Source: Augochlora pura (taxonomy: Eukaryota > Arthropoda > Insecta > Hymenoptera > Halictidae). Taken from it: 64,000 bases of DNA. Position 1 is the first letter of the stretch. Each line of letters starts with the position of its first letter. Below the pieces are notes generated by a model. The model saw only the letters and a program-made list of their open reading frames with translations, did not search any database and had not been told where the DNA came from. The position numbers and the translations under genes are program-made. The DNA lies in assembly GCF_028453695.1 (NCBI RefSeq), contig NC_135781.1:8382779-8446778 (forward strand), in the 5' to 3' direction. Positions 1-12,180 of the stretch are shown one piece after another.

Positions 1-1330
1 TCCTCGCTAACGAAACATCGGCAAATAGACGATACCGCGCGTGAAACCGCATCGCCGTTCGACTTGCCACGGAATCGTCGAGCCAGCTCGGTTAAAAAGA
101 AAGGTAGGAAAAGCCTGATCGATTAAACAGCTCATCAAGAAGCCATCGGTTTCTATCGATCTGTAAAATTGGGCAACGAGAGTGTGAATTAACGGGCAAC
201 GAGCCGAGTCGTGTCTATTACGCCGGTCGGTATTATGAATGTAGCACGTTCACCATGTTTTATTTCGCGCAACGAATATCTCGCGTTACTCCGAGCACGG
301 CTCGGGTATAGTACGCTCGTGGCATTACGCGCGCGTATTACTCCACGTATGTTTATCTACTTAATTCCTACGTGCGCCGGCTGAACCTGTCGAGAGAGAA
401 AGCTGTTTTTCCATACCCGACGATCTCGTCATACCTGCACTCCGCATTCGTTGCGTTATGCGGCCCGCACTGACCTACGCATAAGTCTTACATATGTATA
501 CACCGGCCGCGGCGGCAGCTTCGTAAGAAAACGTATCTTAACGCCCGGGACATTGACGTACACGGTGTACCGATAATACGGAATCAACCGGCCACGCTCG
601 ATTCCGCTCGGCGCACGGCTCGGCCGGGCAATTAATGCGCCGGACACGCGCGCATACCATTACCCGCCGGCGCAATTATCCCCCGGGATTAGATTGCACT
701 TTGTTATCTCGCGTTTATACGCGGATCGCCAACAGCTCGATACGATGCTCTCGGTACCTCTGGGGAAGGGGGGGGGGAGAAAAAACGCGATTACACGGTT
801 CGCCGAGTCCGCATTAATTCATGCAAATTCGATCGCGATCCGTGATCTTCTGCTCGCGGCCCGGACGGACTCGAGGGTAACCGCGACGAGTCGAAATATC
901 TTTCGGTCGGGAATCACGAGCCGCGGGATCGCTTATGGCTCGGACTCGCGAAAAGCGGTCGTAACACATTGACGTAGTTGGGAAACTGGTCTTTCTGGTA
1001 AGGTGTTTGCCCGCTAATCGAGGAAGACGTCTTAACTTGTTTTCCGCAATCCGCCACGCCGTTTCAGGATCGAGCATTTTTTTTTCTCGCACGGCGCGGT
1101 AAGGCGATTGACTGACCAGCGATGCTCGTGTTAATGGTTTCTTGCGATCTGTTGCTTCGCAAGACGATGCCAGGCGATCTGTAACGTTACACATTCGTTC
1201 TTTCGGATTTGTAATTTCACGGCATGATACAGTGACAAGTATTACGTGCTCTAATGCTGAGTCAATGTGTCGTTATCTGTGCAAGAGAGTCTCGACAGGG
1301 TGCTTGGAAAAATATGTTCCCAGGATTATT
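1..1330. other. CpG-rich non-coding segment
   Basis: Mixed, CpG-rich DNA without a recognisable gene. A run of ten G lies at 768-777. A minus-strand frame is open over 814-1194, but it begins at GTG, has no splice or poly(A) context I can support, and lies in GC-rich sequence where open frames are common. I treat it as chance. Confidence 0.6.
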
Positions 1331-2292
1331 TGAAGATTAAATGAATTGGATTATTCGTGATCGTATTAAATATTCTGTTAATAATAATATAATTTAATCT
1401 TTGAATTGCATGCTTTAAAACACTTTCATGTATATTTAAAAAAGCTCTTCGCTTATTTATAATGATTTCGTATATTATTAATAATTAATAATTTTGTTAT
1501 TTTTAAGCAAAGATAATATAAAGCGAACATTTGTTCTGTGAATTTTAATGTTTCTCGAATTATACATTCCGACTGTATAAAACATAAATAACATTATTAA
1601 ATCTATCTCTTGTTTTCAATACAAGTGATGGAAAACGAAGGTTTGGTGAACTTTATATTTCGATTAATAATCAATTTTATAAAGTTAACATCAGTATACT
1701 GTAATTAACTTGATTGTTACATTTCGCAGGAAATATTAAAGCGTTGTCAATCAGAGAAACGTATTGAAGCGCGTCGTAAATTGTCCGTTTAATTAACGGC
1801 CGGCGAGCAAATGAATTTGATTGTATTTCATAAAACGTGATACACGAGTTTTCTCCAGGCATTGTCTTATCAATTAATGTACACAATAACTTCGCGGTTA
1901 AATGGCTGGTGCCCGTAAATTACAAGAATTTATTTCCTGGTCGTTTATCAGGGATGAAAGAAATATTATCCATATTGTTCAGTAATAATACACTTTAAGA
2001 GATAAATGAAACAATGAGCAGTAGGTGTGAAGATCAAAGAGCCACGGATAACCATCGCTCAACTCTTCTACACTCGTTTCATCACGTTGGCATTGTCCGC
2101 GTTCAACTTTAACATTCAGATACACTTCGTACAGCTGCGAGCGAGGTTGCTGGTTGACGATTACACCATTTCTTAAGAATTATGACTGTGATTCAGTTCG
2201 CGTATTCAAATCATAATCTCGCGGACAACTTGCTCCTCTTATTCAAGTAGCAATTTACAAATACCATGCTCTCAGACAACCACTTATTCAAA
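1331..2292. other. AT-rich non-coding segment
   Basis: Strongly AT-rich with runs of TAATAATTAATAA-like sequence around 1380-1510. The minus-strand frame at 1677-1886 starts at TTG and has no supporting context. No gene or repeat is recognised. Confidence 0.6.
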
Positions 2293-2296
2293 TTAA

Positions 2297-2548
2297 CCCT
2301 TTGCACTCGAAGCCATATTAACTTTAATTCTAAAATAACTTATCCGACATACAGCATTTCCACTTTATATAATAAAAATGTATTTTATGCATATGAAATT
2401 GAATTTTATAACTCAAGCAATAACAAAAGTACAATAGTTGTACTTTTAGTAATTTTTTAAATCTAATTTTTCAGAATATAAAAATTATCTTGGAACGTGC
2501 TGTAATAATTTTAGTGGTGCCTCAGAGTCACCATTCGAGTGCAAAGGG
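2297..2548. mobile_element. piggyBac-type MITE, 252 bp, complete ends
   Basis: The element begins CCCTTTGCACTCGAA and ends with the inverted copy TTCGAGTGCAAAGGG. It is flanked on both sides by TTAA (2293-2296 and 2549-2552), the target duplicated by piggyBac-family transposases. The interior is AT-rich and has no transposase, so it could move only with an enzyme supplied in trans. A diverged sister copy lies at 9038-9248. The open frame at 2266-2460 runs across the left end and is not a gene. Confidence 0.85.
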
Positions 2549-2552
2549 TTAA

Positions 2553-3360
2553 ACGTCGCTTCGAATACTTCTGTCATAAATGTTAATACCAACTTTTTTC
2601 ATTTTTAATGAATGCTTTTTATGGTTACAATTATAGAACCACTTTTATAACATAATGAATGATTTTTATCACAAAATACACAGAATCTTTTCTTTAGACA
2701 GATAATATTATTCTTGACTGAAATGAATTAAATAAGACGAGGTTCACCATTGACACTTATGAATTATATTGAAACTAGGAACTCAGCAATTATACGTCTT
2801 CTCTTTCTCTGCTTCGTCTAAGCTGTCATTACGGCTGTCATAATTACAAGTTGTCGAGCTGAAAATTTATTTGCAACGTATTCGCAACGCATCTACAACA
2901 CAGTGTTAAAACGGAGAACTTAAAACTTCGAGAAATGATACATGAATATAAAAAGAGTACACATTTAAGGTAAAGGTATTGCTCGCTGTCGGTCGACATT
3001 TGAAACACTGTCTCCTCAGTCTTGCAGAAACAAGCACGATGAAAATCGATACGATGAATGATATATTTTTGAAAAGGTACACGTGATCGGTAATGTAAAT
3101 ATTATGTATGCTCGGTGGAACGACCGTATACACCCACATCTTGCAATCCGTGCAGAACGTAGCACTTTCTGATAAAAGCAGGGGAATTGCGTTGCGGGCA
3201 CGGTATAGTCCCCGTCCGAGACGTTACATAAACCCGTACGGAATAATGGAAGAAACCGGAAATTCGATGGTGTACTTCCGAAAGGACCGTAACGAGCCGT
3301 TACTCGGGCACAGACTTTCGGCCGTAATGCGAATACACGAGACGGGAGGAGCCGGGGCTT
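2553..3360. other. AT-rich then mixed segment
   Basis: AT-rich to about 2990, then mixed. An ATG-initiated frame of 84 codons lies at 3108-3362 on the plus strand, but I see no splice, poly(A) or family signal for it. No repeat was found. Confidence 0.5.
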
Positions 3361-3740
3361 GACTTTAGTAAGAGTTTACGAGGGCAGCCAACACGGGGTT
3401 AATTCAATCAGCCTATAATCCCGACTCTAACCCTGATTACCCCTCGAGAAAGCAGCCGGCAGATCAAGCCGATTCAATCCTGATTAAAAGCCTCCTTCGA
3501 CGTTTTCTCTCCTAACCGGCAATCATCGTGTCCGGGTGATCTGCTTTCGCAAAATGGCGATTCAACGAACGACAAAGAATTTCGCAAGTCCCTTTAAAAA
3601 CTTGCTTACGCCCCGGCGTGCCGCTCGGAAGTTTCGTTGTCGAACAAGGTTGCGAGAACAAATCGTGATTTATTCTTGCGTCTGGCGCAATTCTTTTCTG
3701 CCGGCTATAAAGTAGATAAACGAGTTCTGACTAGTTTACA
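3361..3740. other. Balanced-composition non-coding block
   Basis: Even base composition with several homeodomain-type core words close together: TTAATT at 3399, TAATCC at 3416-3421, TGATTA at 3434-3439 and TGATTA again at 3481. This resembles an enhancer, but such short words are frequent by chance. No gene is seen. Confidence 0.35.
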
Positions 3741-4110
3741 CGTGCCGGAGTTGGAAGGGGTGCGATTGAAAAGTAGCTGAAAAGATACATATTCAATTTG
3801 ATTATATTTATGTTGCGCTGGATTTTTTAAGGAAAATTCTCTCGTTATTCCTCGTTTCGGAAAATAGATTTATTCCTATGTATTTTTTTGTTTTAAATAT
3901 AACACGGCATTTTAATGCAATTCCTGCCACAAGTAGGCACTTAAAGTATATTTAAATATATAATTTATATTATACATTATATTGTAAAAATAATTGCATT
4001 ACTCAATTTCTATTTTATTAAAAACTGTGTTCTATTTTGTAACTGCGTGCAGCTGCAAATATTGTTCGAACATTCAATAAATTTTAAACACTTGTCAAAG
4101 AACAGGATGC
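3741..4110. other. AT-rich segment
   Basis: AT-rich spacer with A/T runs. Nothing recognised on either strand. Confidence 0.6.
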
Positions 4111-5789
4111 GTGCTTGCAAACGTCCAACATTTTTTAACAATAGCGTATCACATCCTGCGTAGCACGGTGTTTAACTGGGACTGTTCGGAGCAGCAAACG
4201 CGAACGTTACATTTAACGGCGCAAAGGGGAAAGATTGTCTGGCGTGCGGGCAAGCCGAACGGCAGTGTTATTCTGGAATTCTTGAAATACAAATCATAAC
4301 GTTCAGATCGTGGGGTTGAACGACATCCCGTGACGGGGACTATTTTTATCTTTCGAAGAGAAAACGCGGCTGCCATTAGGATTAGTGGGTTGCAGTTCGT
4401 TCACCGGTCGAGTAGCAGAAACAATGGTGGCCCGTGTGCGTTCCTGCTCGGTGGCGACGCACTCGTGGACGAAAGTCCATTTCGAAATGGGTTAAGTGCG
4501 CTTAAGATAATTCCGAGTCCTTAAAAGCTATTAGTTTGCTCGCGGCCGCCTCGCGGTCGAGTTCAGAGTTCGCTCGAGGGCCGCGAGAAACTTCCGAATC
4601 TGAGGACTCCTTTGACCAGGAAACTCTTCTTCGCGGTACTCCCTTTAAATAACTCGCCGACGACCCGGTTTGGGCCAATTGAGGGCTATTCGCAACCGAC
4701 GCTGTTGTTCTTGCAACGATTTGTGAGATAAGCAATGTCTAACACTAAGGCTATCAAACTGGCCTATGTTACAGTTCCAGGTGTTACAAAAATATTTTTA
4801 TGAATCATTTTGATTGCAAAATAAAATTTGTCCACCACAATTGCAATCAACCGCAGTAGATTGAAAATGTATTCTTTTGTTATAGAATCAAATGTATTAG
4901 TCGAGTTTATGAATTTGCATTTTATTTCGAGAGAATCGATTTAATATCGCGCATATTGTTATTTGGAAGAGATAAGAGTTACAGCAAGTTGAAGTAAACC
5001 GAAAACAAGCAAATCAATGCAGAAATATATATCAGCGTGGAAACTACATACTTTGGGTCTTCGAAACAACCGTGCAATAAATATTTAATGGCGGGATAAC
5101 GGATATTTTAAAAGCCGATGGATAATGGAGAAACCGTTGTCGCCGAGCCGTAGAAAGCGCAGCAGGTTTTAATTAAATTTGCAGGGGGTCCTATTTTAAG
5201 CAAATCTTGTTTATCTTGTCCGTTCAATTACCCGTAGGTCGGTTTTATAGGCGCCTTTATCTATCGTCTCATACTCGAGCAACTGCTGCCGATAGCAGGA
5301 GAGCAGAGGGGAACGGGGCGGCAGCCGTTTTACGATCCCGTCGCCAAAATCACTGGCGATGTGATAATAAAATAATCTGGGCCTTTCGAGTCATTAGGCC
5401 GGTCCTTGTTACTTAGCGAAGTCCACTTAGCTTCGACGAAGCACCGTGTCTCTCCTGGTCGCCGGTTCGAGCGATGTCTACGACCGATTCGCGAAAGAAC
5501 AAGCCCAGTTTCATCAAACGATCACCACCCTAGAACCCATACAGTATTTGCATCACCGTTTGCAGTATTTACACCGCAGTCTTTTCTATCGCGAAGTCTG
5601 TGAATTTGGAATATTACAACTCGAGATTTTAGTTTCAGACAGAGTTGTAAAGAATTACGACTAAGGGGTGAACGTTTAGAAGACAGTCTCGATGACTCGT
5701 GCGATAATTAGACCGAACTAAGGTACACCTATTCTCGACCGTAACAACGGGAATCATTGCGAAGCGTCCCGCTTCAACACGAGCAATAA
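4111..5789. other. Mixed non-coding segment
   Basis: Alternating CpG-rich (4150-4700, 5230-5780) and AT-rich (4740-5060) DNA. Open frames at 4149-4376, 4502-4735 and 5446-5664 overlap each other or start at GTG/TTG and lack splice support. I see no repeat family member here. Confidence 0.5.
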
Positions 5790-6019
5790 ACCCGGGATCG
5801 GAGTGTCTACTTCGAAATTCGAAGCGCCGATCCCTATATCAGCGGCGGCGGCGGCGGCGAAGACGTTATGGAAAATTACCGTGGCACCAGTCCTAATAGC
5901 CAATATACCGGTAACAAGATGCAAACAATGGCGGGCCTCGAGAGCCGTTTCGCCCCGTCGCTAACGTCAGGTTATGGTGGCGCAACGCAACAACACGCTT
6001 CGCCATACACCATAGAGCA
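5790..6019 (+). CDS. Candidate coding exon, eh1-like motif at its 3' end
   Basis: The frame is open from after a TAA at about 5786. The first ATG is at 5868, giving 51 codons before an in-frame TAA at 6021. A GGC run at 5844-5858 would encode five glycines just before the ATG. The product is rich in Gly, Ser, Gln, Thr and Tyr, as in disordered parts of transcription factors, and its last residues read SPYTIEQ. A splice donor GCA|GTAATG sits at 6019/6020. If used, the exon stops in phase 2 just after TIE, where an eh1/octapeptide motif (pattern F/Y-x-I-x-x-I-L) would continue in the next exon. No homeodomain exon is visible in the window, so the family is unassigned. It may be a chance open frame. 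Confidence 0.4.
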
Positions 6020-6023
6020 GTAA

Positions 6024-6660
6024 TGTCGCATGCCGTATACCCCGTTAAGTGGATCCAATCAACTCGGTGGCAATGTAACAGACAGACACAGAGAGGGATA
6101 GGCGAAGAGAATGAGAATCGCGCGGAGAACTGCAGCAGACGAGAGCCGACCGCCGTTCGTCGGGAAAGGAGAGACGCAAAACGGCGGACGGAGACCGAAA
6201 CAGGGAGATAGGGCGGGAGGGAGAGGGAGAGCAAGAAGGATGACACAGTTATTATGTTATACGCGTCGGAGATACAGCGATGTTAACGCCCAGGGCGATG
6301 GAGCGATCCGCCCTCCCGCGCCGCGCTCCGACCCGCGCCCGACAAATCCCTTTGTGCTGCACGGTTGATTTTCAAACTGCCATTTGGGAAATTGCCGTCA
6401 ATCCCGGAAATGAAGTCTCTGACCTCGAATCAAAACTGAGGACAGCGCTCGGTGCCCGTGGACGCGCTCGTTCCGCCGATAGATCCACTCACGTTCGAAA
6501 GATACTACGCTGATACCGGCGGAATCATGATAAACGGAAGCCCATAGTCGGCCCGATAAGTCCCCCATAAAACCGAGTCGCTCGAGCGAATCCGCGGGGC
6601 TGAGATTAACAAGCCGACTGTCGCGTTTACCGTATATGGGTGACACGAATTTTTCATTAG
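6024..6660. other. CpG- and purine-rich segment
   Basis: A GA-rich stretch at 6085-6240 passes into CpG-rich DNA. On the minus strand a strong donor-like GTGAGT lies at 6487-6492, inside an open frame at 6398-6667. A second minus-strand frame, starting at a true ATG, overlaps it, so neither can be preferred. No gene is called. Confidence 0.45.
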
Positions 6661-6980
6661 TTATCAAAATCCATTTTTATAATAATATATTTGGACAAAC
6701 TGAATTTGAATAAGACGTTCAAGATGCAAAAGGATTGGGGGTGCTTGGAGATTCTGAACCTTTTGAGCAAAAACAGGTGTACATATCTGGTGTAATCATT
6801 AGAAATTCCAGTTAATTCGACTGATTATAAACAACGATTATATATTATTTTATAACTATTATATTGTTCGAAATTTCTCATAGAAACATTTTTGTGTCAA
6901 AAATCGTAAGAAATCGAATCAGAAAATTTTTATTGGATCAGTAGTTCCAGTGGTAAACTGAGATAAGTTCTGAAGATTTG
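6661..6980. other. AT-rich segment
   Basis: AT-rich spacer. No repeat ends or coding signal recognised. Confidence 0.55.
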
Positions 6981-7660
6981 ACACACCGTATTCAGAAGTG
7001 TCCTTCCCGCTTGAAAGATCGCACGTGGAATTCGAAACTTTGGCCGTGTCCTTGGCCATGGCTGGCTTCGAACGCCGGTAACGGTACAATTCTATTCACG
7101 TGGCCGAGCCACGTAATTCGGTACACGATCCTCCGCAACACTGGGAAGCGAGGTGGCCGGCCAGAGAGCACCGATCGACGCATTATCTCTGTTGTCGTGT
7201 TACGTGTCTTACAACGTGATAAGCCGGCGTGGACAACGTTGCTGAACAAGCAGCCGGGGCTCTGCATCATCGACGGCCACGACGACGCGACGCGACGCGA
7301 CGTCTGGAGGCCGTCGATACTTTCAGTCACGTCGCACCCTCACCGCACCCCCGGGACTCCCTCGCCTGTGGGAAAACTCGCGAGAGACAACGGCGATGCG
7401 AACTCTCCTGTGGCACACGTCATCCGACGTTGGAAATATCGAGGCCAGGCGCACGATGCGCGGGTCACAGACGATCCGCGGCGGGTCTATTACTCGCGGT
7501 TCGATGCGAGATTACGATCGCCTCGCGGGAAAATCGATTCCTGATCTCTGGCGGGCTCGGGATCGACCCCATCTCGGCAGCTGGTTCGCCTTGGCGCGAG
7601 GTGACTACCGACTACTCGCGGACCAATTATTATAGGGCGTTTAGGTTTCATTGGTAATTG
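6981..7660. other. CpG-rich island
   Basis: GC- and CpG-rich block with a short GACGC-type array at 7280-7302. Frames are open on both strands and in several phases (for example 6978-7544 plus and 6992-7330 minus), as expected when stop codons are rare by composition. No gene is called. Confidence 0.5.
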
Positions 7661-8100
7661 TTTCGTTTTCCTTTATTGAGGACATATCATTGATCACTGT
7701 ATAAATATTTAGAGGAAGCTACAACACTTGTAGATATCTCTTGATACAATCTTCATTACATGTTGCAACAATTTTGATGAATTTGTTATCTAACCCTTTC
7801 ACGACGATGCACAGTGCGGCCACGCGGGACAAGAATATAAAATCCTAATATCCTAGTAGAATGAAATCAGATCTTGTCAAATTATTATATGCTCATGTAT
7901 ACGTATAAGTTATATAATAACTAAGAGTTTCTTATACTATAAGAATCGGAAAAGTTTTTCTGGTTTAGATTGCAATGAACAATTTGAAATATTTTAAAAC
8001 ATTAGTAATTCGTGCGAGATTTTCGTACACCAGAAAAAGGCGTAAAATATTGTTCGTTCTGAGACTATGTCCTTGCTGCAACAATGTTCACGGTAATCAA
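7661..8100. other. AT-rich segment with piggyBac-like end remnant
   Basis: AT-rich. At 7791 the sequence reads CTAACCCTTTCACGACGATG, which resembles the outer end of the TTAACCCTTT elements of this window, but the target is CTAA and no opposite end is seen. It could be a worn solitary end or coincidence. Confidence 0.35.
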
Positions 8101-8760
8101 AGTTATTGCTCCGCCCTGAAGGCGTTTTAGTTTTCTTGAAAGAGACTCCCAGAGGTTCCCCTTCAGAACCGGATGAAAAATGGGAATACTCGTTCACGGA
8201 CAATACTGATACTCGTTCGGTGCTTGACCCAGTTGCCGAGCATCGTCCACGGTCTACGAAATTCTCGAGACTCGAGGATATAGTTATGAGTTCTCGGTAT
8301 CGTTCGCGAGACAAACGACGAAGGTGGAGAGGGGAGGGCCGTTGCCCGTGGTTTTTAGAGGCACGTTAACCGCCCGATGGCGACTTCCGTGTATCCTACC
8401 CCGTGTACGCGTTTCTCGCGTGTCGGCGGCGACGCCAATAAAAGATGTGGAGTCATGCATGCGCCGCGCAGGCTATGTCGCCGTTGCGTCCATAAGGTTC
8501 GCGGTACGGCGGGTCCGCTTGCATAACCTTTCGAATGGCCCACGCGCACCAATATTTGATTCATGGCGGTGTTATTGCGCTCGGTTTCGACCGGCCGCGG
8601 GACCGAGCGATCGCATTCTTTGCGCGCAACTTGTCTGTTAACTGTTTGGCAGCACGGGTAATTCCTTGTAACTAACAGGCTGCAGCAGTTATGTAAATTC
8701 ACACTTTGCAGGGAAATTCGAAGGAGCAACAGATTTTCTGCACGAATAAATCTCGGCGCA
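8101..8760. other. CpG-rich segment
   Basis: CpG-rich block with overlapping open frames on both strands (8106-8369, 8324-8641, 8355-8729). None has splice or composition support, so I see no gene. Confidence 0.5.
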
Positions 8761-9033
8761 TTGAACGTGAACTAATGTTGTGTCAAGGATCTATGCATTG
8801 AAAATTTCAAATTAACAGAATTATTTATCCTGATTTGAAAATTAACTGTTATTGCCTAATTTGATTAGAGTTCTCGTAAGGTAAGAACGTTGAAAATGTA
8901 ATTGAGGTATTTTGCAATTTTGACTTAATTGAATAAAATACTTTATGAATTATGTAATACTTTAGAAATGAAGTATGAAATTAAAAGCAGGAAGTGTGGT
9001 AATATAAAGTATTATAGAAGTTAGAATGGACTT
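8761..9033. other. AT-rich spacer
   Basis: AT-rich sequence up to the TTAA that marks the left side of the next MITE. Nothing recognised. Confidence 0.6.
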
Positions 9034-9037
9034 TTAA

Positions 9038-9248
9038 CCCTTTGCACTCGAAGCCATTTCAACTGCAAATGTAAAATAATTTTTCTGGCTTTATTTTATG
9101 CATACGAAATTGAGTCTTGTGACTCATATAATAGTTACACTTTTAACAATTTGTAAATCTAAGCTTTGGCGAAGTCTACTAAAAATAATTTTTAATGCAT
9201 CACAGTAATTTTAATGGCGCCGCAGAGTCGCCACTCGAGTGCTAAGGT
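9038..9248. mobile_element. piggyBac-type MITE, 211 bp, diverged
   Basis: The left end CCCTTTGCACTCGAAGCC matches the start of the 2297-2548 element. The right end is the inverted form with substitutions (CACTCGAGTGCTAAGGT), preceded by GGCGCCGCAGAGTCGCCA, which parallels the subterminal part of the other copy. TTAA flanks both sides (9034-9037 and 9249-9252). No coding capacity. This is an older, shorter member of the same family. Confidence 0.8.
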
Positions 9249-9252
9249 TTAA

Positions 9253-9960
9253 TATTTTATTATCAGAGGAAAGCAACGATATTTTTATACACTGCAGTTT
9301 TAAGATATCAATGCAGCACTCCCAAAGCAATCACTCTCGACTCATCGATCGGTCATATCGTCTAATTGCTCCAGGTCCAGAAATCTACCCTATTATACAC
9401 AAGGTGTCTCCTCCGTACCTTAATTACGCGTAATCCTGACGCTCGCAGACAGACGTATTAAGCACGATTACGAGGTGGGTCCGACTCGAGGCAGCCTCTC
9501 AAGTGGGCACGTTAATTTTCCTTCGTGATAATCACGTAAATTGCGGTTCCCGCGAGCGTGCGCGAATCTAGATACCAGTGTCTAATTTAATATCGTAGCT
9601 TTTCCAGTTACTTTTATGAGACCGTAAATCAGTGTATCGCGTGTTCTGATTAATGTGTCGCGCGTACCTATAGCGGAATAACAGAACTCGCATTAATTAA
9701 GTTGTGCATAATTACCGTTCATCCGCCCACGTTACGATGTAACGCTCTGATGCTCGGGCTCGTTGTTACAAGTTTAGCGAGCCATACACTTTCCTGCGAG
9801 GAGATATATTTATCCAAGGATGATAGAAATGGAATGAGTTGTCCAAGGATAGATTATCATATTTCCTTGATTTCAAACTTCCAGTTCAATGTGCGGAACT
9901 GTTGCACTATGAATTTTTACGTATTTATAGGTTATAATCATTTAGGATGACAATGAAATA
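9253..9960. other. Balanced non-coding block
   Basis: Even composition, with no homopolymers between about 9430 and 9700. A plus-strand frame at 9702-9950 has no supporting context. This may be regulatory DNA, but no specific site can be named. Confidence 0.45.
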
Positions 9961-10010
9961 TTTGTGATGTTGATGTGAGGAGAAAATAATTTTTATTAGC
10001 CTAACTATAC

Positions 10011-10202
10011 CGCACCCTTGCTTCAAATACTCTTGGTATTACCTGGAAAATACCAATTGGTAATATGTCACATAATTGTAGTCTGACATCCAATACGTAA
10101 AGTTAAAAATCATATAGACATACTTATGACGATCAGATGCATGCTCCTGCAGTATAATTTTTAATCATAACTAAAAGTCACATGCTTTTAAAGCAAGGGT
10201 GT
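10011..10202. repeat. Possible MITE with 12-bp inverted ends
   Basis: GCACCCTTGCTT-type sequence at 10011-10023 is mirrored by AAGCAAGGGTGT at 10191-10202, and the flanks (CTATAC and TTATATG) also partly mirror each other. The interior of about 170 bp is AT-rich and not obviously palindromic. No clear target-site duplication is visible, so the superfamily is not assigned. Confidence 0.45.
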
Positions 10203-10410
10203 TATATGTGATCCAGTTGCGACAATATTGAGTATACTTTTATTATTTATCTACGCTACAAGCATAATATCCTGAAAAAGATTTTATTACAAGGCGTAAT
10301 TACTAAGTAAAGTGACACCTAGCCAGGTCTATTTATATAAATAGGAAGGATAACCTTTACAAAGGAAATAAGTATGAGAGCAGCGGGGTAATTTACTTAA
10401 CCCCTCAAAG

Positions 10411-10443
10411 CCTTGGGATACAGTATACTGTACCGACCCAAGG
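10411..10443. repeat. Nested palindrome or hairpin
   Basis: CCTTGGG at 10411-10417 is mirrored by CCCAAGG at 10437-10443, and between them TACAGTATACTGTA (10419-10432) is a perfect 14-bp palindrome. TTAACCCC lies just upstream at 10398-10405, so this could be the inner part of a decayed TTAA-type element. Confidence 0.45.
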
Positions 10444-11110
10444 TATCCCATGGGATAAAGGCTAGAACAACAAAACTATATTTTTACATTCTCCAGTTTC
10501 AAGTTAAATGAAAAGATTGTATAACCTTTCTTCAATATTTATTACAGTAAAAGTCAAGAGGTAATTTTTACTTTATTCACTCCATTTAGGAGAGTTTAAA
10601 ACGTTTTGTCATAATTTTTTAAATACAATATTTCTAAATCTATTTTAAAACTATTTCTAAAAATAATATTTTTTAAATTTTCTCTAGAAATATATTAACA
10701 TTAAATTAACAACTTTTTTAAAAAGCTGAATCTACTAAAAATTAAAATGGGCTTTAAAACGTGATATATCAGCACATGATTTCGAAATTCACTCTTTATC
10801 TATCGTGCGAATTCTAATAACTTTTTTAGAATCTATAATCATTTTTTTAAAACTTTCTTAAAAAATTATTTACAAGCTACAATAATTTCAATCATCAAAT
10901 TATGCAGATTAATATTGTATAACAGGCTCGTTTGAAATGAGTTGGAAAAATATCATCGAGCTTCTCTTATTCTTAGACGTCATACAATCATTAAAAAGCC
11001 GAAATAGACTGATAAATAAAATGTTAATAATAAACAAATAATAACTACATACTGTAAAGAATAATTGAACTCGTTTCAAAATGATCAAATTACGAATCTC
11101 TCATCTTTGC
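10444..11110. other. AT-rich segment
   Basis: Very AT-rich with many A and T runs. No gene, no complete repeat. Confidence 0.6.
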
Positions 11111-11600
11111 TCCAATTCTTCCCCCTAGAGAGGAAAATTATTATATCGTCCCTGTAGTTCCTTGGGTCGGACTCATCAGCAGCTATGAACACCTGAGACA
11201 ATCCCGGGTCCGAATTTAGGAATCCCGTTACGGTGGCCAGGGGCCTAAATAGGTCGTGTGTATGATAATGTCGCCATTATCGTACCTTCCGTTGGGCCTT
11301 CGGGAAACCGCCAGATTTCGTCGCACACCTGAGTCTTTGAGGAGGACTTAATTAATTAAGGGCCATCCCGTCGGTTCGTTACGCAAGGGTTGAAAGGGTT
11401 ACGTCTTAACGTTGTACAGCTGATGCCAGACCCTTGGTCGCGGGACAAAGCGGCCGCAAATTTATTATCCAACCCGTCACGCCGGAAACGGTCTACAAAC
11501 TGCGCGTTCAGTCAATCAGAAAATGTTTCCAACTTGCCACCAATTACCAGGTTTATTATCGTACCGTCGCCGTTTCGTTAATAGCCTGTGTCGTGACAAT
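11111..11600. other. Balanced non-coding block
   Basis: Even composition between AT-rich flanks. The only open frame (11390-11581, plus) starts at TTG. No repeat or gene recognised. Confidence 0.45.
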
Positions 11601-12072
11601 TCAATGAAAATGTCCCCCCTGGTGGAAATACGAAAATTTATTATAGCACCTGGTGACTGTCTAACCTATAATTAAAAAATATATTGTTCAAATCCTGCAA
11701 TGCTGTAGAGTATATTGAAATCTGGATTATCTGAACTTTTTTACCCTTTATTTAGTAACTAGTTTGCTGTTGTTTATAAACGACCCGGTTTCAGATAATC
11801 TACAGGACGTTATCTAAGTAAATATTTTATTAATATTATTCGAGCTTACAATTAGCAAAAATAATCGAGCAGATTATGTTAAGTAAGAAATTATTATAAT
11901 TGCTATGATTTTGCATAAAAATTAATCATAGTCATAACTCTTTCAAACTTAGATTTAAGACTATTTTACAAGAAATGTGAGGTCTTCGGTGCAATTCTCC
12001 AATCTTAACCCTTGCGTACAATCATAATACTACGTTAGTTCTTTAAAATGTATTACACAAATTTTATTTTAG
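11601..12072. other. AT-rich segment
   Basis: AT-rich spacer. A TTAACCCTTG word at 12005-12014 resembles the outer end of the TTAA elements but has no partner in the right orientation. Confidence 0.5.
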
Positions 12073-12160
12073 ATGATAGTTGAACTAATCTATTAGACAA
12101 TGACTGAAATGATTTTCTATCTTTTTACCTAATCCTGCAACAAAAATTTTAAAAATGCCA
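12073..12160. repeat. Diverged fragment of the Tc1/mariner-type MITE
   Basis: The word CAATGACTGAAAT, then CTTTTTACCT about 22 bases downstream and a block ending AAAAATGC, match the interior of the foldback element at 19893-20180 in the same order. The outer ends (CAGTGGGGAG type) are not visible, so this is a fragment or a strongly decayed copy. A third relative is at 41184-41221. Confidence 0.5.
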
Positions 12161-12180
12161 AGTCACAGACCTCGATAATT

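Noticed and set aside
6398..6667. Minus-strand frame with internal GTGAGT donor
   Set aside because: A second minus-strand frame starting at a true ATG overlaps it, and no acceptor or homology supports either.
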